Source: Methylovulum sp. (GTDB lineage: Bacteria > Pseudomonadota > Gammaproteobacteria > Methylococcales > Methylomonadaceae). Taken from it: DNA of 9,429 nt. Position 1 is the first letter of the stretch. Every line of letters begins with the position of its first letter. The DNA is taken from contig JAQTNZ010000061.1 of NCBI GenBank assembly GCA_028713595.1, forward strand, positions 1 through 9,429, written 5' to 3'. The position numbers were made by a program, and so were the translations under genes. This document shows positions 1 through 6,610 of this stretch, one piece after another. The notes under the pieces were generated by a model, which saw nothing but the letters and a program-made list of their open reading frames with translations, was not told where the DNA came from and did no database searches.

Positions 1-817
1 GGCACCAAAATCTGTAGAGGATGTTTTTGTAAGTGCCGGCTGTAATTGGTTAGTGAGTTTTGAAAATCTCTCTAAACTGACACCACAAATCCAAGATGCG
101 CTTTGTACATTGGCCACGGGGGGCGGTTTTGCTACCCGGACGCTTTACACCAATGCGGACGAAACCATCATTGAAGTGAAACGCCCTGTCATTATTAACT
201 CCATACCCAATGTCATTACTGCCCAAGACTTAAGCGACCGAGCCATCAGCATAGAATTGCCATCAATTATCTATAGGGAAGAAACTGAAATAAATTTCCA
301 ATGGAATGCGGCCAAGTCATCCATTTTGGGGGGCTTGCTGGATTTATTTGTTTCAACAATGGCACAACTTCCCTACGTTAAGCTAATTAATCCGCCCCGC
401 ATGGCTGATTTCACCAAACTGGGTGAAGCAATGGCGCAAATACAAGGTTATTCACCAGGAACGTTTGAGGCGATATACAAAGCTAATCGGGCAGAGAGTA
501 TTGGCCGCACCCTGGAATCGTCACCAGTAGCCGTTGCCATCTGCGAGATGGCCGAAAAATGCGCCGCAAATTCATCAACCATTTTCTATGGCACCGTAAA
601 ATCATTGCTTGAAGAATTAGCCTTGCATAGACATGATACGGAAAATTGGCCGAAATCGCCAAAAGGCTTAAGTGATGTGTTAAAACGCCAATCACCTGCA
701 TTGGCAGCACTTGGCATTGAAATTATCTCCGGCAATCGGATCGAGCGGGTTGGTGGCAGCCGAGGGTTAACAGTAACTATCAAGAAACATGGCGGCAACT
801 TTGGCAACATGAATTGA
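1..817 (+). CDS. Phage/satellite-type AAA+ ATPase (helicase-primase-like), C-terminal part
   Basis: The reading frame is open to the left edge (first full codon at base 2), so the GTG at 53 is only an internal codon and about 271 C-terminal residues are visible. The visible part begins beyond the P-loop. A hydrophobic strand ending in acidic-Asn (WLVSFENLS, about residues 16-24) looks like Walker B. It is followed by DALCTLATGGGFATRTLYT, the sensor-like strand RPVIINSIP and the DRAISIELP arginine region. This order is typical of the ATP-binding helicase/primase proteins of phages, satellites and integrative elements. The last 80 or so residues (LSDVLKRQSPALAALGIEI, then GNRIERVGGSRG) resemble a winged-helix DNA-binding tail. 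By family it would act in replication of the mobile element. It points at a tRNA-Pro 3' end about 310 bp away. The family call is fairly sure; the exact role is inferred. Confidence 0.75.
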   Translation, partial: APKSVEDVFVSAGCNWLVSFENLSKLTPQIQDALCTLATGGGFATRTLYTNADETIIEVKRPVIINSIPNVITAQDLSDRAISIELPSIIYREETEINFQWNAAKSSILGGLLDLFVSTMAQLPYVKLINPPRMADFTKLGEAMAQIQGYSPGTFEAIYKANRAESIGRTLESSPVAVAICEMAEKCAANSSTIFYGTVKSLLEELALHRHDTENWPKSPKGLSDVLKRQSPALAALGIEIISGNRIERVGGSRGLTVTIKKHGGNFGNMN

Positions 818-999
818 TTAGTTTTACCCCACAAAAATATACAAGCACCGCTTGACCTTGCATAGTGGTCAGCTTCAAAAAACTTGAAATTCAGAAAGAA
901 TCAGGAATAAAGAGGTGAAGAAACTTGATGCTTGTTAAAGCTTCGCCAAGTTAGATGGTGAAAATAAAAATGATATGGAACTATTGGGGAATAACAGCG

Positions 1000-1072
1000 A
1001 TGTATAACATTATGGATATTTTTTGCCTAACTGCGGCCAGCACTAAAAATTGTTATACCGTATGTTATACCG
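1000..1072. repeat. Cluster of TGTTATAC sites between mobile ATPase and tRNA
   Basis: TGTTATACCG occurs twice as a direct repeat (1051-1060 and 1063-1072, 12 bp apart). The core TGTTATAC also occurs inverted at 1002-1009, inside the interrupted palindrome ATGT-ATA-ACAT (1000-1010). A related GTTAT/ATAAC hairpin lies at 1104-1116. The 818-1129 stretch holds no convincing gene. Repeated sites of this kind near a tRNA end could be arm-type sites for an integrase or excisionase, or repressor sites. That function is inferred. Confidence 0.5.
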
Positions 1073-1096
1073 AAACCTAAAAAACAGACCGGGTAC

Positions 1097-1116
1097 AAAA
1101 AATGTTATTTTATAAC
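1097..1116 (-). terminator. Possible weak terminator of tRNA-Pro
   Basis: On the minus strand, 14 nt beyond the tRNA CCA end, GTTAT-AAA-ATAAC can form a 5-bp AT-rich stem, followed by A and six T residues (1102-1097). Position and T-tract suit an intrinsic terminator, but the stem is weak and it belongs to the repeat family just upstream. Confidence 0.3.
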
Positions 1117-1129
1117 CATTTGATTTTAT

Positions 1130-1206
<77 letters not shown>

Positions 1207-1343
1207 ATATTGTTTCCCACTTAGCTTTATACGTAAGCGAAAAGACGGTTATTATACTATTTAAGTTGGCTGAGGACTATAAAAAAATGCATTAATGGGC
1301 TGTTGCTTCGTTTTTGTATCTTTGCAGGGCCTACGCCGCTTGG

Positions 1344-1877
1344 TTATGGCTGCTCCTCACCCATGATTTCAGCGTATCGTTGACGGGCAGTTTTTTGAGT
1401 TTTCATTTTTTGTTTAGAAAGGTTATTGTCCATAAGCTCGGCTGGTGGAATTCTTCTCCAGAGCATGTGCATTTCTGGAATAAATCTACAGGCATATTTA
1501 CCAAATATTCTTATGATAGAATCAGGTGGCGCATACTTTTTTCCAACAAATGGAAGTAATTCATCAGCCCTAACAGAGTAGATGTTTTCATCGCATGAGT
1601 ATTTGTATTGAAAAATATTATCAATATAGTTTATATCCTTATTTTTTTCCCTGACATAAAACAAAACAAGATATTTTTTGTTATCAGGCTTGATGCTTTC
1701 ATTATAGATGGTAAATATACTATTACCTCCTTCCAGCGTATAACTCCCGGTTGTCTTTGGCTCGGTTGTATAATACACGCGCCCATCGGAATCAGTATAT
1801 TTATAAATATCAGCGGCGGAAGTGTTGCAAATTGTCGCTATGACCACCAATACGGAAAGCGAAATCAATGCTTTCAT
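1344..1877 (-). CDS. Secreted DUF4124-like protein
   Basis: A 177-residue protein with a clear Sec signal peptide: Lys2, hydrophobic stretch LISLSVLVVIATIC, likely cut after NTSA near residue 21. The mature start DIYKYTDSDGRVYYTTEPK matches the short DUF4124 motif (Y-x-D-x-x-G-x-x-x-x-T) found in many gammaproteobacterial periplasmic proteins of unknown function. The rest has no recognised domain. Two mature cysteines (in KYSCDEN and KYACRF) could form a disulfide, and the C-terminal 30 residues are basic and polar. It stands alone between tRNA-Pro and dapD. A possible promoter upstream has TTGCCT (1935-1930), a 17-nt spacer and TAAACT (1912-1907). The Shine-Dalgarno is weak. The gene is more AT-rich than its dap neighbours. 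The role is unknown. Confidence 0.75.
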   Translation of the reverse strand: MKALISLSVLVVIATICNTSAADIYKYTDSDGRVYYTTEPKTTGSYTLEGGNSIFTIYNESIKPDNKKYLVLFYVREKNKDINYIDNIFQYKYSCDENIYSVRADELLPFVGKKYAPPDSIIRIFGKYACRFIPEMHMLWRRIPPAELMDNNLSKQKMKTQKTARQRYAEIMGEEQP

Positions 1878-1949
1878 GCCATACCCAAGATAAATTTAAA
1901 AACCAAAGTTTAGGAATAAATGCGGGGAAAGGCAAGCTGTTTGTGTATG

Positions 1950-2000
1950 GGGCTTAAGCCCGCTGCCGCCAGTGCCGATAGCTTAAACGGCACTGGCGGC
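1950..2000. terminator. Strong hairpin after dapD, plus adjacent 12-bp palindrome
   Basis: GCCGCCAGTGCCG (1965-1977) and CGGCACTGGCGGC (1988-2000) are perfect 13-nt inverted arms with a 10-nt loop, starting 8 bp beyond the dapD stop. A perfect palindrome GGGCTTAAGCCC (1950-1961) follows. No T-tract is present on either strand, so it is probably a 3'-end stabilising or pausing hairpin, or a REP-like unit, rather than a classical intrinsic terminator. Confidence 0.55.
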
Positions 2001-2007
2001 GGTGCGC

Positions 2008-2826
2008 TTAGTCTCTTAACAGCTCATTAATGCCGGTTTTGCTGCGAGTCCTTTCGTCCACTTGTTTGATGATGACGGCGCAGTACAGGCTGTAACTGCC
2101 GTCTGATGAGGGCAGGTTGCCGGAGACGACCACCGAACCGGCGGGGATGCGTCCGTAGCTGACTTCGCCGGTCAGGCGGTTGAAGATTTTGGTGCTTTGG
2201 CCGATGTATACGCCCATCGAAATAACGCAGCCGTCTTCAACGATCACGCCTTCGACGATTTCTGAGCGGGCGCCGATGAAGCAGTTGTCACCGATGATGG
2301 TGGGGTTGGCTTGCAGGGGTTCGAGTACGCCGCCGATGCCGACACCGCCGGACAGGTGGACGTTTTTGCCGATTTGCGCACAGGAGCCGACCGTAACCCA
2401 GGTATCGACCATCGTGCCGCTGTCAACGTAAGCGCCGATGTTGACGTAAGAAGGCATAAGGATGGCACCGGGGGCGATGTAAGAGCCGTGGCGGGCGACG
2501 GCGTTGGGGACGACGCGGACTCCGGCGGCGGCGAAGTCGGCTTCGCTGTAGTGGGCAAATTTGCAGTCAACTTTGTCGTAATAACGGGTGTTGCCGCCGT
2601 CCATCAGACGGTTTTCGTTGATGCGGAACGATAATAGCACGGCTTTTTTCAGCCATTGGTGCGTGACCCAGTCGCCGTCGATTTTTTCGGCGACCCGCAG
2701 TTTGCCGCTGTCGAGCAGTTGTAAGGTTTCGGTGACGGCGGCGCGCACTTCGGGGCTGACGTTGGCAGGGGTGATGTCGGCGCGTTGTTCAAAGGCGGTG
2801 TCGATAATGGCTTGTATGTCGGTCAT
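2008..2826 (-). CDS. dapD: 2,3,4,5-tetrahydropyridine-2,6-dicarboxylate N-succinyltransferase
   Basis: DapD transfers succinyl from succinyl-CoA to tetrahydrodipicolinate in the succinylase branch of lysine and diaminopimelate synthesis (cytosolic, trimeric). The 272 residues are close to the E. coli length. The N-terminus ([19 protein letters not shown]) matches the family helical domain and supports this start. A left-handed beta-helix of hexapeptide repeats fills about residues 104-236 ([20 protein letters not shown], then [11 protein letters not shown]). MVDTW (Asp141) and ARSEIVEG (Glu189) carry conserved active-site acids, and the C-terminal segment includes [16 protein letters not shown]. 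It lies 11 bp behind dapC in the same direction. No Shine-Dalgarno is visible before the ATG, which suggests coupling to dapC translation. Identification is secure. Confidence 0.97.
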   Translation of the reverse strand: MTDIQAIIDTAFEQRADITPANVSPEVRAAVTETLQLLDSGKLRVAEKIDGDWVTHQWLKKAVLLSFRINENRLMDGGNTRYYDKVDCKFAHYSEADFAAAGVRVVPNAVARHGSYIAPGAILMPSYVNIGAYVDSGTMVDTWVTVGSCAQIGKNVHLSGGVGIGGVLEPLQANPTIIGDNCFIGARSEIVEGVIVEDGCVISMGVYIGQSTKIFNRLTGEVSYGRIPAGSVVVSGNLPSSDGSYSLYCAVIIKQVDERTRSKTGINELLRD

Positions 2827-2837
2827 AGTTGTTGTTT

Positions 2838-4040
2838 TTATAAGGTGTTGAGGAAATTTTTAATACGATAGGCGGCTTTTATACATTCGTCCAAGGGTGC
2901 GACCAGGGCAATCCTGACATGGTCGGCGCCGGGGTTGACACCGTTAAAGTCGCGGGATAAAAAGCTGCCGGGCAATACGGTCAGGTTTTCATGGGCGAAC
3001 AGTTGCCGGGCAAATTCGGTGTCGCTGATAGGGGTTTTTAGCCACACATAGAAGCTGGCGGGCGGTTTGTTGACCGGACAGGCTTCGGAGAGGATGCTGA
3101 TGAAAGCAGCGAACTTTTCGCGGTACAAGCGGCGGTTTTCAATGACGTGCCGCTCGTCTTGCCAGGCTTTGATGCTGGCGTGTTGGGTCGGTAGCGGCAT
3201 GGCGCAGCCTTGGTAGGTGCGGTATTGGAAGTATTGCTGCAACAGCGCCGCGTCGCCTGCGACAAAGCCGGAGCGCAGCCCCGGGGCGTTGGAGCGTTTG
3301 GACAGGCTATGGAACACGACACAGCGTTTAAAGGCACTGTTGCCCAATTGCCATGCGGTTTGCAACAAGCCTGCGGGCGGTTGCTCTTCATCGTCATACA
3401 GCTCGCTGTAGCATTCGTCCGAGGCGATGACAAAGTCGTAACGCTCGGCCAAGTTAAGCAGTTTTTCATGGTCGGCGGCGGACATCACCGCGCCGCTGGG
3501 GTTGCCGGGCGAGCAGATATAGAGCAGTTGGCAATGTTGCCAGACGCTGTCGGGTACGCCGTCAAAATCGGGCAAGTAGCCGGTGGCTGCGGTGGTGTTG
3601 ACAAAATAAGTGTCCGCCCCCGCCAATAAGGCTGCGCCTTCGTAGATTTGGTAAAAAGGGTTGGGCATGACCACCAAGGGCTTGACGGCGGCGCTGGCGT
3701 CAACCACGCACTGGGCGAAGGAAAACAGGGCTTCCCGCGTGCCGCTGACCGGCAAGATGTGGCGGTCAGGGTCCAGCGCCTCGCGGGGGATTTGGAAGCG
3801 TTGCGCCAGCCAATCGGCCACCGCCAGCCGCAATTCAACAATCCCTTTGGTGGTGGGGTAAATCCCTAAGCCTTGGCTGCGCGCCACTAAGGTGTCTTGG
3901 ATGAAATGCGGCGTGGCATGGCTAGGCTCGCCTATCGACAAGGTAATGGCGGCCTTGTCATGCGGCGGCGTTATGCCTTGTTTAAGCTGCGCCAATTTTT
4001 CAAACGGGTAAGGGTGCAGGTGTTGTAAATTTGGGTTCAT
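2838..4040 (-). CDS. dapC: Succinyldiaminopimelate transaminase
   Basis: A class I/II PLP-dependent aminotransferase of 400 residues, the usual length for DapC. It converts N-succinyl-2-amino-6-oxopimelate to N-succinyl-LL-diaminopimelate with glutamate, the step directly after DapD. Visible fold-type I landmarks are [11 protein letters not shown] (34-44), YPTTKG (61-66), SPGNPSG (177-183, Asn180), [10 protein letters not shown] (206-215, Asp208 and Tyr211 contacting PLP), [15 protein letters not shown] (245-259, Lys248 as Schiff-base lysine) and HVRIALV (374-380, Arg376 for the substrate carboxylate). The start [16 protein letters not shown] is typical of the family. It leads a two-gene operon with dapD (11-bp gap). 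The general aminotransferase identity is certain; the DapC assignment rests on sequence type and the neighbour. A TATAAA (about 4088-4083 on the minus strand) may be part of its promoter. Confidence 0.93.
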   Translation of the reverse strand: MNPNLQHLHPYPFEKLAQLKQGITPPHDKAAITLSIGEPSHATPHFIQDTLVARSQGLGIYPTTKGIVELRLAVADWLAQRFQIPREALDPDRHILPVSGTREALFSFAQCVVDASAAVKPLVVMPNPFYQIYEGAALLAGADTYFVNTTAATGYLPDFDGVPDSVWQHCQLLYICSPGNPSGAVMSAADHEKLLNLAERYDFVIASDECYSELYDDEEQPPAGLLQTAWQLGNSAFKRCVVFHSLSKRSNAPGLRSGFVAGDAALLQQYFQYRTYQGCAMPLPTQHASIKAWQDERHVIENRRLYREKFAAFISILSEACPVNKPPASFYVWLKTPISDTEFARQLFAHENLTVLPGSFLSRDFNGVNPGADHVRIALVAPLDECIKAAYRIKNFLNTL

Positions 4041-4160
4041 GGTTAGGGCATCGGACGAAGGGGTGGGTTATGCTATCGCTTTTATAGCCGATGGGTAAAC
4101 CCGACTTACGATAATTTTCTCGTTCCCTTACGTTATATGGAAATACTTATACTAAGTGGC

Positions 4161-4940
4161 TTACTTACAATGCGGCTGTTTGCCCGCCGCACGGGCTTGC
4201 TCGAATAAGGCCAATGCTTGCGGCAGATGTTGCTCCAAGTCTTGGATGCGGGTGCTATCGGCAGGGTGTGTGGACATCAATTCGATGGGTGCTTGCCCTT
4301 GGTTGGCTTGGGACATCTTTTTCCAGAGGGCGATGCTTTGCCTAGGGTCAAAGCCCGATTTTGCCATCAACTCTTGGCCGATAATATCCGCCTCGCTTTC
4401 ATGAGTGCGGCTGAACGGCAACAATAGGCCGTATTGGGCACCTAAGCCGAGCAAGACGAGCATTTGCGGGCTGCTTTGTCCGAAGGCGGTTTTTTGCAGC
4501 AACCCCATGCCACCTTGTACCGCCATTTGTTGCGAGGCGCGTTCGTTGCTGTGTTTGGCTAAGACATGGCCGACTTCGTGGCCGACGACCGCCGCGAGTT
4601 GGTCGGCGTTGCCATTGACGAGCTTAAGCAAGCCGGTATGGATGCCGATTTTGTTGCCGGGCAGGGCGAAAGCGTTAACCGATGCGTCCTCAAACACCAC
4701 CACTTCCCAGTTGCCGCCGATTTGCCCGGTAATGGCATTGGCGACACAATGGGCCAGCTTGTTGGCCTGCGGGTTGCGGCTGATGGGTTTTTCGGTTTTT
4801 AAGGCCGCAAACGATTGCAAGCCCATTTGGTCGATTTGCGTTTCAGGCAGGGCGATAAGTTGGCTTCTGCCGGTAGGGCTGGTGGCACAGGCCGCCAATA
4901 AAACGGTTGCGGCTAAAGCAAGGAGGTTTTTTTTCAACAT
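4161..4940 (-). CDS. M48 family metalloprotease lipoprotein (LoiP/YggG-like)
   Basis: A 259-residue zinc metalloprotease predicted to be lipid-anchored. The signal peptide ends in lipobox LAAC with Cys18, and Ala at the next position predicts outer-membrane sorting with the enzyme facing the periplasm. The catalytic zinc motif HEVGH is at 121-125 (ligands His121 and His125, catalytic Glu122). The third ligand is Glu183 in ESEAD, and the STHPADSTRI motif (223-232) is typical of the M48 Oma1/LoiP branch. NAFALPGNKIGIHTGLL (89-105) is also family-specific. The likely role is quality control of envelope proteins. A hydrophobic segment (160-175) could contact membrane. No Shine-Dalgarno precedes the ATG, a TGA stop lies two codons upstream, and a terminator-like hairpin sits just before the gene. 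Confidence 0.9.
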   Translation of the reverse strand: MLKKNLLALAATVLLAACATSPTGRSQLIALPETQIDQMGLQSFAALKTEKPISRNPQANKLAHCVANAITGQIGGNWEVVVFEDASVNAFALPGNKIGIHTGLLKLVNGNADQLAAVVGHEVGHVLAKHSNERASQQMAVQGGMGLLQKTAFGQSSPQMLVLLGLGAQYGLLLPFSRTHESEADIIGQELMAKSGFDPRQSIALWKKMSQANQGQAPIELMSTHPADSTRIQDLEQHLPQALALFEQARAAGKQPHCK

Positions 4941-4945
4941 CAGTC

Positions 4946-4973
4946 AAAAAAGTGGCGGCTATAAAAACCGCCA
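4946..4973 (-). terminator. Rho-independent-type hairpin just before the M48 protease gene
   Basis: On the minus strand TGGCGG/CCGCCA (4973-4968 and 4958-4953) form a 6-bp GC-rich stem with a 9-nt AT-rich loop, followed by AC and six T residues (4951-4946). This has the form of an intrinsic terminator for the upstream 253-aa gene, yet its T-tract ends only 5 nt before the protease ATG at 4940. It could therefore also act as a leader attenuator. Confidence 0.55.
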
Positions 4974-5055
4974 TTTTAACGTAACTTGTTAGGGAAAGTT
5001 TAAAAATATGCACCGCAAAAACCGAAAATGTGACCGTTTGGGTAGGGCAACGTCC

Positions 5056-5817
5056 CTAGGGTGCGGGCGGCAGCAAGGAGGTTGCCAAAAAGCGGCGGGG
5101 GGCAAATTGGCTGGCTTGGGGGGTTTGCTCGCAAACCGCCAGGGCGTTGTTGAAATAGTCATCGGCGACAATCGGCCCTAAGGCTTCACAGATGGCGGTG
5201 TAAATGAGCGGCATAAGGGCTTCGAGGTTTTGTTCGGAAAGCCTGGTCGTCCAAAGAAAATTGCCGATGTCATTTAGCCAGCCATCGACTTGCTTTTCAA
5301 TGTCCGGGTTGGAGTATTTTTTGTTTCTGGACAGCTCCGTCAGCGCGTCGATAAAGTCGGCTGTATCGGGTAAGGAAAGCAACAGTTGCCCGACAAAATG
5401 GCTGAACAGCCACGCATGCGGCGGCGCATCATCGGGCAAACTGCCCAAGCTTGTTGCCGTAGGCAGGGCGGGCGGCTGCGGAACCTGCCCGGCAACGTCC
5501 GCCACAGGTTCTGGCATAGGCGGCGGTGCGGCAATGGCGGCGGCCTCGCGTTCTTTGACAATGTCCAGCGGGTCAATAGCCAAGGTGCTGGGCTGGCCCA
5601 TCAGCTCATGAAATTGGCCGTACAGGTTTTTACGCGTGGCCGTGTCGATGTTAAATTCCGAACAAACGCGGGTGATGTAGGTGATTAAGCCACTGACGCT
5701 GTCGTTTTGGAAGCCCTCTTCCAAAATGTTAATGGCTGCAATCAATTGCCCTTCAGACAAATACGGCCCAAAACAAACCCACGCGACTTGCCGCCTGTGT
5801 TTTTTCATATCACTCAT
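5056..5817 (-). CDS. Two-domain hypothetical protein of 253 aa
   Basis: Function not recognised. The start is supported by a good Shine-Dalgarno (AGAGG about 6 nt upstream of the ATG). The protein appears cytosolic, with no signal peptide or membrane segment. It has three parts: a mostly helical N-terminal domain (about 10-90, including GPYLSEGQLIAAINILEEGF); a linker rich in Pro and Ala (about 92-135, with stretches such as AAPPPMPEP and PQPPALP); and a second helical domain (about 136-245, with LFSHFVGQLLLSLPDTADF and SEQNLEALMPLIYTAICEAL). The two-lobed layout suggests an adaptor or scaffold rather than an enzyme, since no catalytic motif is evident. Its start overlaps a possible upstream ORF by 8 nt. 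It is followed by a terminator-like hairpin and the M48 protease gene. Confidence 0.75.
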   Translation of the reverse strand: MSDMKKHRRQVAWVCFGPYLSEGQLIAAINILEEGFQNDSVSGLITYITRVCSEFNIDTATRKNLYGQFHELMGQPSTLAIDPLDIVKEREAAAIAAPPPMPEPVADVAGQVPQPPALPTATSLGSLPDDAPPHAWLFSHFVGQLLLSLPDTADFIDALTELSRNKKYSNPDIEKQVDGWLNDIGNFLWTTRLSEQNLEALMPLIYTAICEALGPIVADDYFNNALAVCEQTPQASQFAPRRFLATSLLPPAP

Positions 5818-6019
5818 GCTTAACCTCTTTAATCGTGCGTTTTATCTGCCATTGGAACCGGCGTTTGGCGTTTTGGGGCGCGGCCAGGCCAATATCTAAC
5901 ATAGTGTCTGATTTAAAACCATCGCCCAATAGGCCCAAGCCTTGGGGGCTGATTGAAAAAGCGGGGCGTTTAGGGACGCTGCCATAGTCAAGTGTTTTTG
6001 CAGCCCCTATTAGTGGCAA
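5810..6019 (-). CDS. Possible small ORF coupled to the 253-aa gene
   Basis: An open frame of 69 codons beginning at TTG (6019), with an in-frame TGA at 6052-6050, ends 8 nt inside the next gene (TGA at 5812-5810). Its last codons (KEVKHE) contain the Shine-Dalgarno of that gene, an arrangement common in translationally coupled pairs. There is no ATG until codon 40 (TMLDIGLAAP) and no clear ribosome site at the TTG. It may be the tail of a degraded gene, a short 30-residue peptide from the internal ATG, or chance. The C-terminus is basic (AKRRFQWQIKRTIKE). No family is recognised. Confidence 0.35.
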   Translation of the reverse strand: MPLIGAAKTLDYGSVPKRPAFSISPQGLGLLGDGFKSDTMLDIGLAAPQNAKRRFQWQIKRTIKEVKHE

Positions 6020-6104
6020 TCTATTTTTTATTAAAATGAATTCCTTGCATCAACATGACGGTTTTGTGACTATGCTGCCAAACGGAATTTATAGGGTAAT
6101 TTTA

Positions 6105-6137
6105 GGCCCATCAGATAAAGAATGCCACTGACGGGCC
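6105..6137. repeat. Imperfect hairpin in the gap after argH
   Basis: GGCCCATCAG (6105-6114) and CTGACGGGCC (6128-6137) pair over 10 bp with one mismatch and a 13-nt loop. No T-tract follows on either strand. It may be a transcript 3'-end structure or the remnant of a repeat. Confidence 0.35.
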
Positions 6138-6221
6138 GATAATAATTGTGTGGGGGACACGCCTACACGCCACTAAGGAATGGGTAGGAAATAATTCGGG
6201 CAAACATTAAAGGTGCAAGCC

Positions 6222-6273
6222 TTGGAGCGCGGGCATCTTGCCCGCAAGGGCGGGCAAGATGCCCGCGCTCCAA
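6222..6273. repeat. REP-type palindrome with 24-bp perfect arms
   Basis: Two perfectly complementary 24-nt arms (6222-6245 and 6250-6273) flank the 4-nt loop AAGG. The stem core reads GCGCGGGCATCTTGCCCGC. No T-tract follows, so it is not a normal intrinsic terminator. Repeats with this GCGGGCATCTTGCCCGC core are, from general knowledge, scattered in multiple copies in intergenic regions of some bacterial genomes (REP-like). Only one copy lies in this window, so dispersal cannot be shown here. Confidence 0.75.
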
Positions 6274-6359
6274 AAAAGAAAGCCGCCTCACGATAACGGT
6301 TATGCCGGAATTATTTTATGCACGTTCCTACGCCACTGCCATTAAGTTAACGAATGCCA

Positions 6360-6381
6360 TTTTTATTCAATTTTTATTCAA
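6360..6381. repeat. Tandem 11-bp repeat inside the candidate MITE
   Basis: TTTTTATTCAA occurs twice without a gap (6360-6370 and 6371-6381) close to the left terminal repeat. It could be a small slippage duplication or a pair of binding sites. Confidence 0.6.
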
Positions 6382-6419
6382 TAACATAGAAAACGCTATT
6401 GAGTTAAAGTCGTAGTAAG

Positions 6420-6518
6420 TTAATCCGTTCGTGGTGAGCTTGTCGAACCATGACCGGATTAACCGTCCACCCTTCGACCAGCTCCACCACAAGGGTGGTC
6501 TGGGGACAGGCGAACGGT
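6420..6518. repeat. Two palindromic repeat units nested in the candidate MITE
   Basis: The first unit pairs 6420-6435 (TTAATCCGTTCGTGGT) with 6447-6462 (ACCATGACCGGATTAA), 14 of 16 positions matching. It contains GTGAGCTTGTCGAAC, a core recalled from dispersed bacterial palindromic repeats. The second pairs CCACCCTT (6467-6474) with AAGGGTGG (6491-6498), inside outer ACCGT/ACGGT arms (6462-6466 and 6514-6518). Both are non-coding. Confidence 0.5.
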
Positions 6519-6610
6519 GAATCCTATCTTGTTGATATTATAATCACAAATCATTAACTTAATGGCAGTGACGTTCCTACGCGGCACAGCGCCCCGCCCG
6601 CTGCTTGCCA

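Larger units (their letters stand above)
6322..6582. mobile_element. Candidate MITE with 17-bp TIRs and 12-bp target duplication (IS4-like ends)
   Basis: The element spans 6334-6570 (237 bp). Its ends are the perfect inverted repeats CACTGCCATTAAGTTAA (6334-6350) and TTAACTTAATGGCAGTG (6554-6570). Immediately outside both ends is the same 12-bp word ACGTTCCTACGC (6322-6333 and 6571-6582), as expected of a target-site duplication. No open frame inside encodes a transposase, so it would need one in trans. As recalled, the E. coli IS4 end (TAATGCCGATCAGTTAA) shares about 12 of 17 positions, and IS4 makes 11-13-bp duplications, which points to the IS4 family. The structure is seen directly; the family assignment is inference. 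Confidence 0.65.

Noticed and set aside
955..1080. A plus-strand frame of 41 codons beginning MVKIKMIWNYWG, ending near the tRNA
   Set aside because: No Shine-Dalgarno, and the segment contains the TGTTATAC repeats; more likely chance coding across a regulatory or attachment region.
2180..3869. Several long open frames opposite or shifted to dapD and dapC
   Set aside because: They mirror the codon structure of secure genes in GC-rich DNA, have biased low-complexity compositions and no family signature.
6222..6273. REP hairpin as an intrinsic terminator of argH
   Set aside because: No T-tract follows on the minus strand and it lies over 330 bp beyond the argH stop.
6322..6582. A CRISPR array or integron attC interpretation of the repeats after argH
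   Set aside because: There are no regularly spaced identical repeats with unique spacers, and no attC core sites; the pattern fits terminal inverted repeats plus a target duplication.
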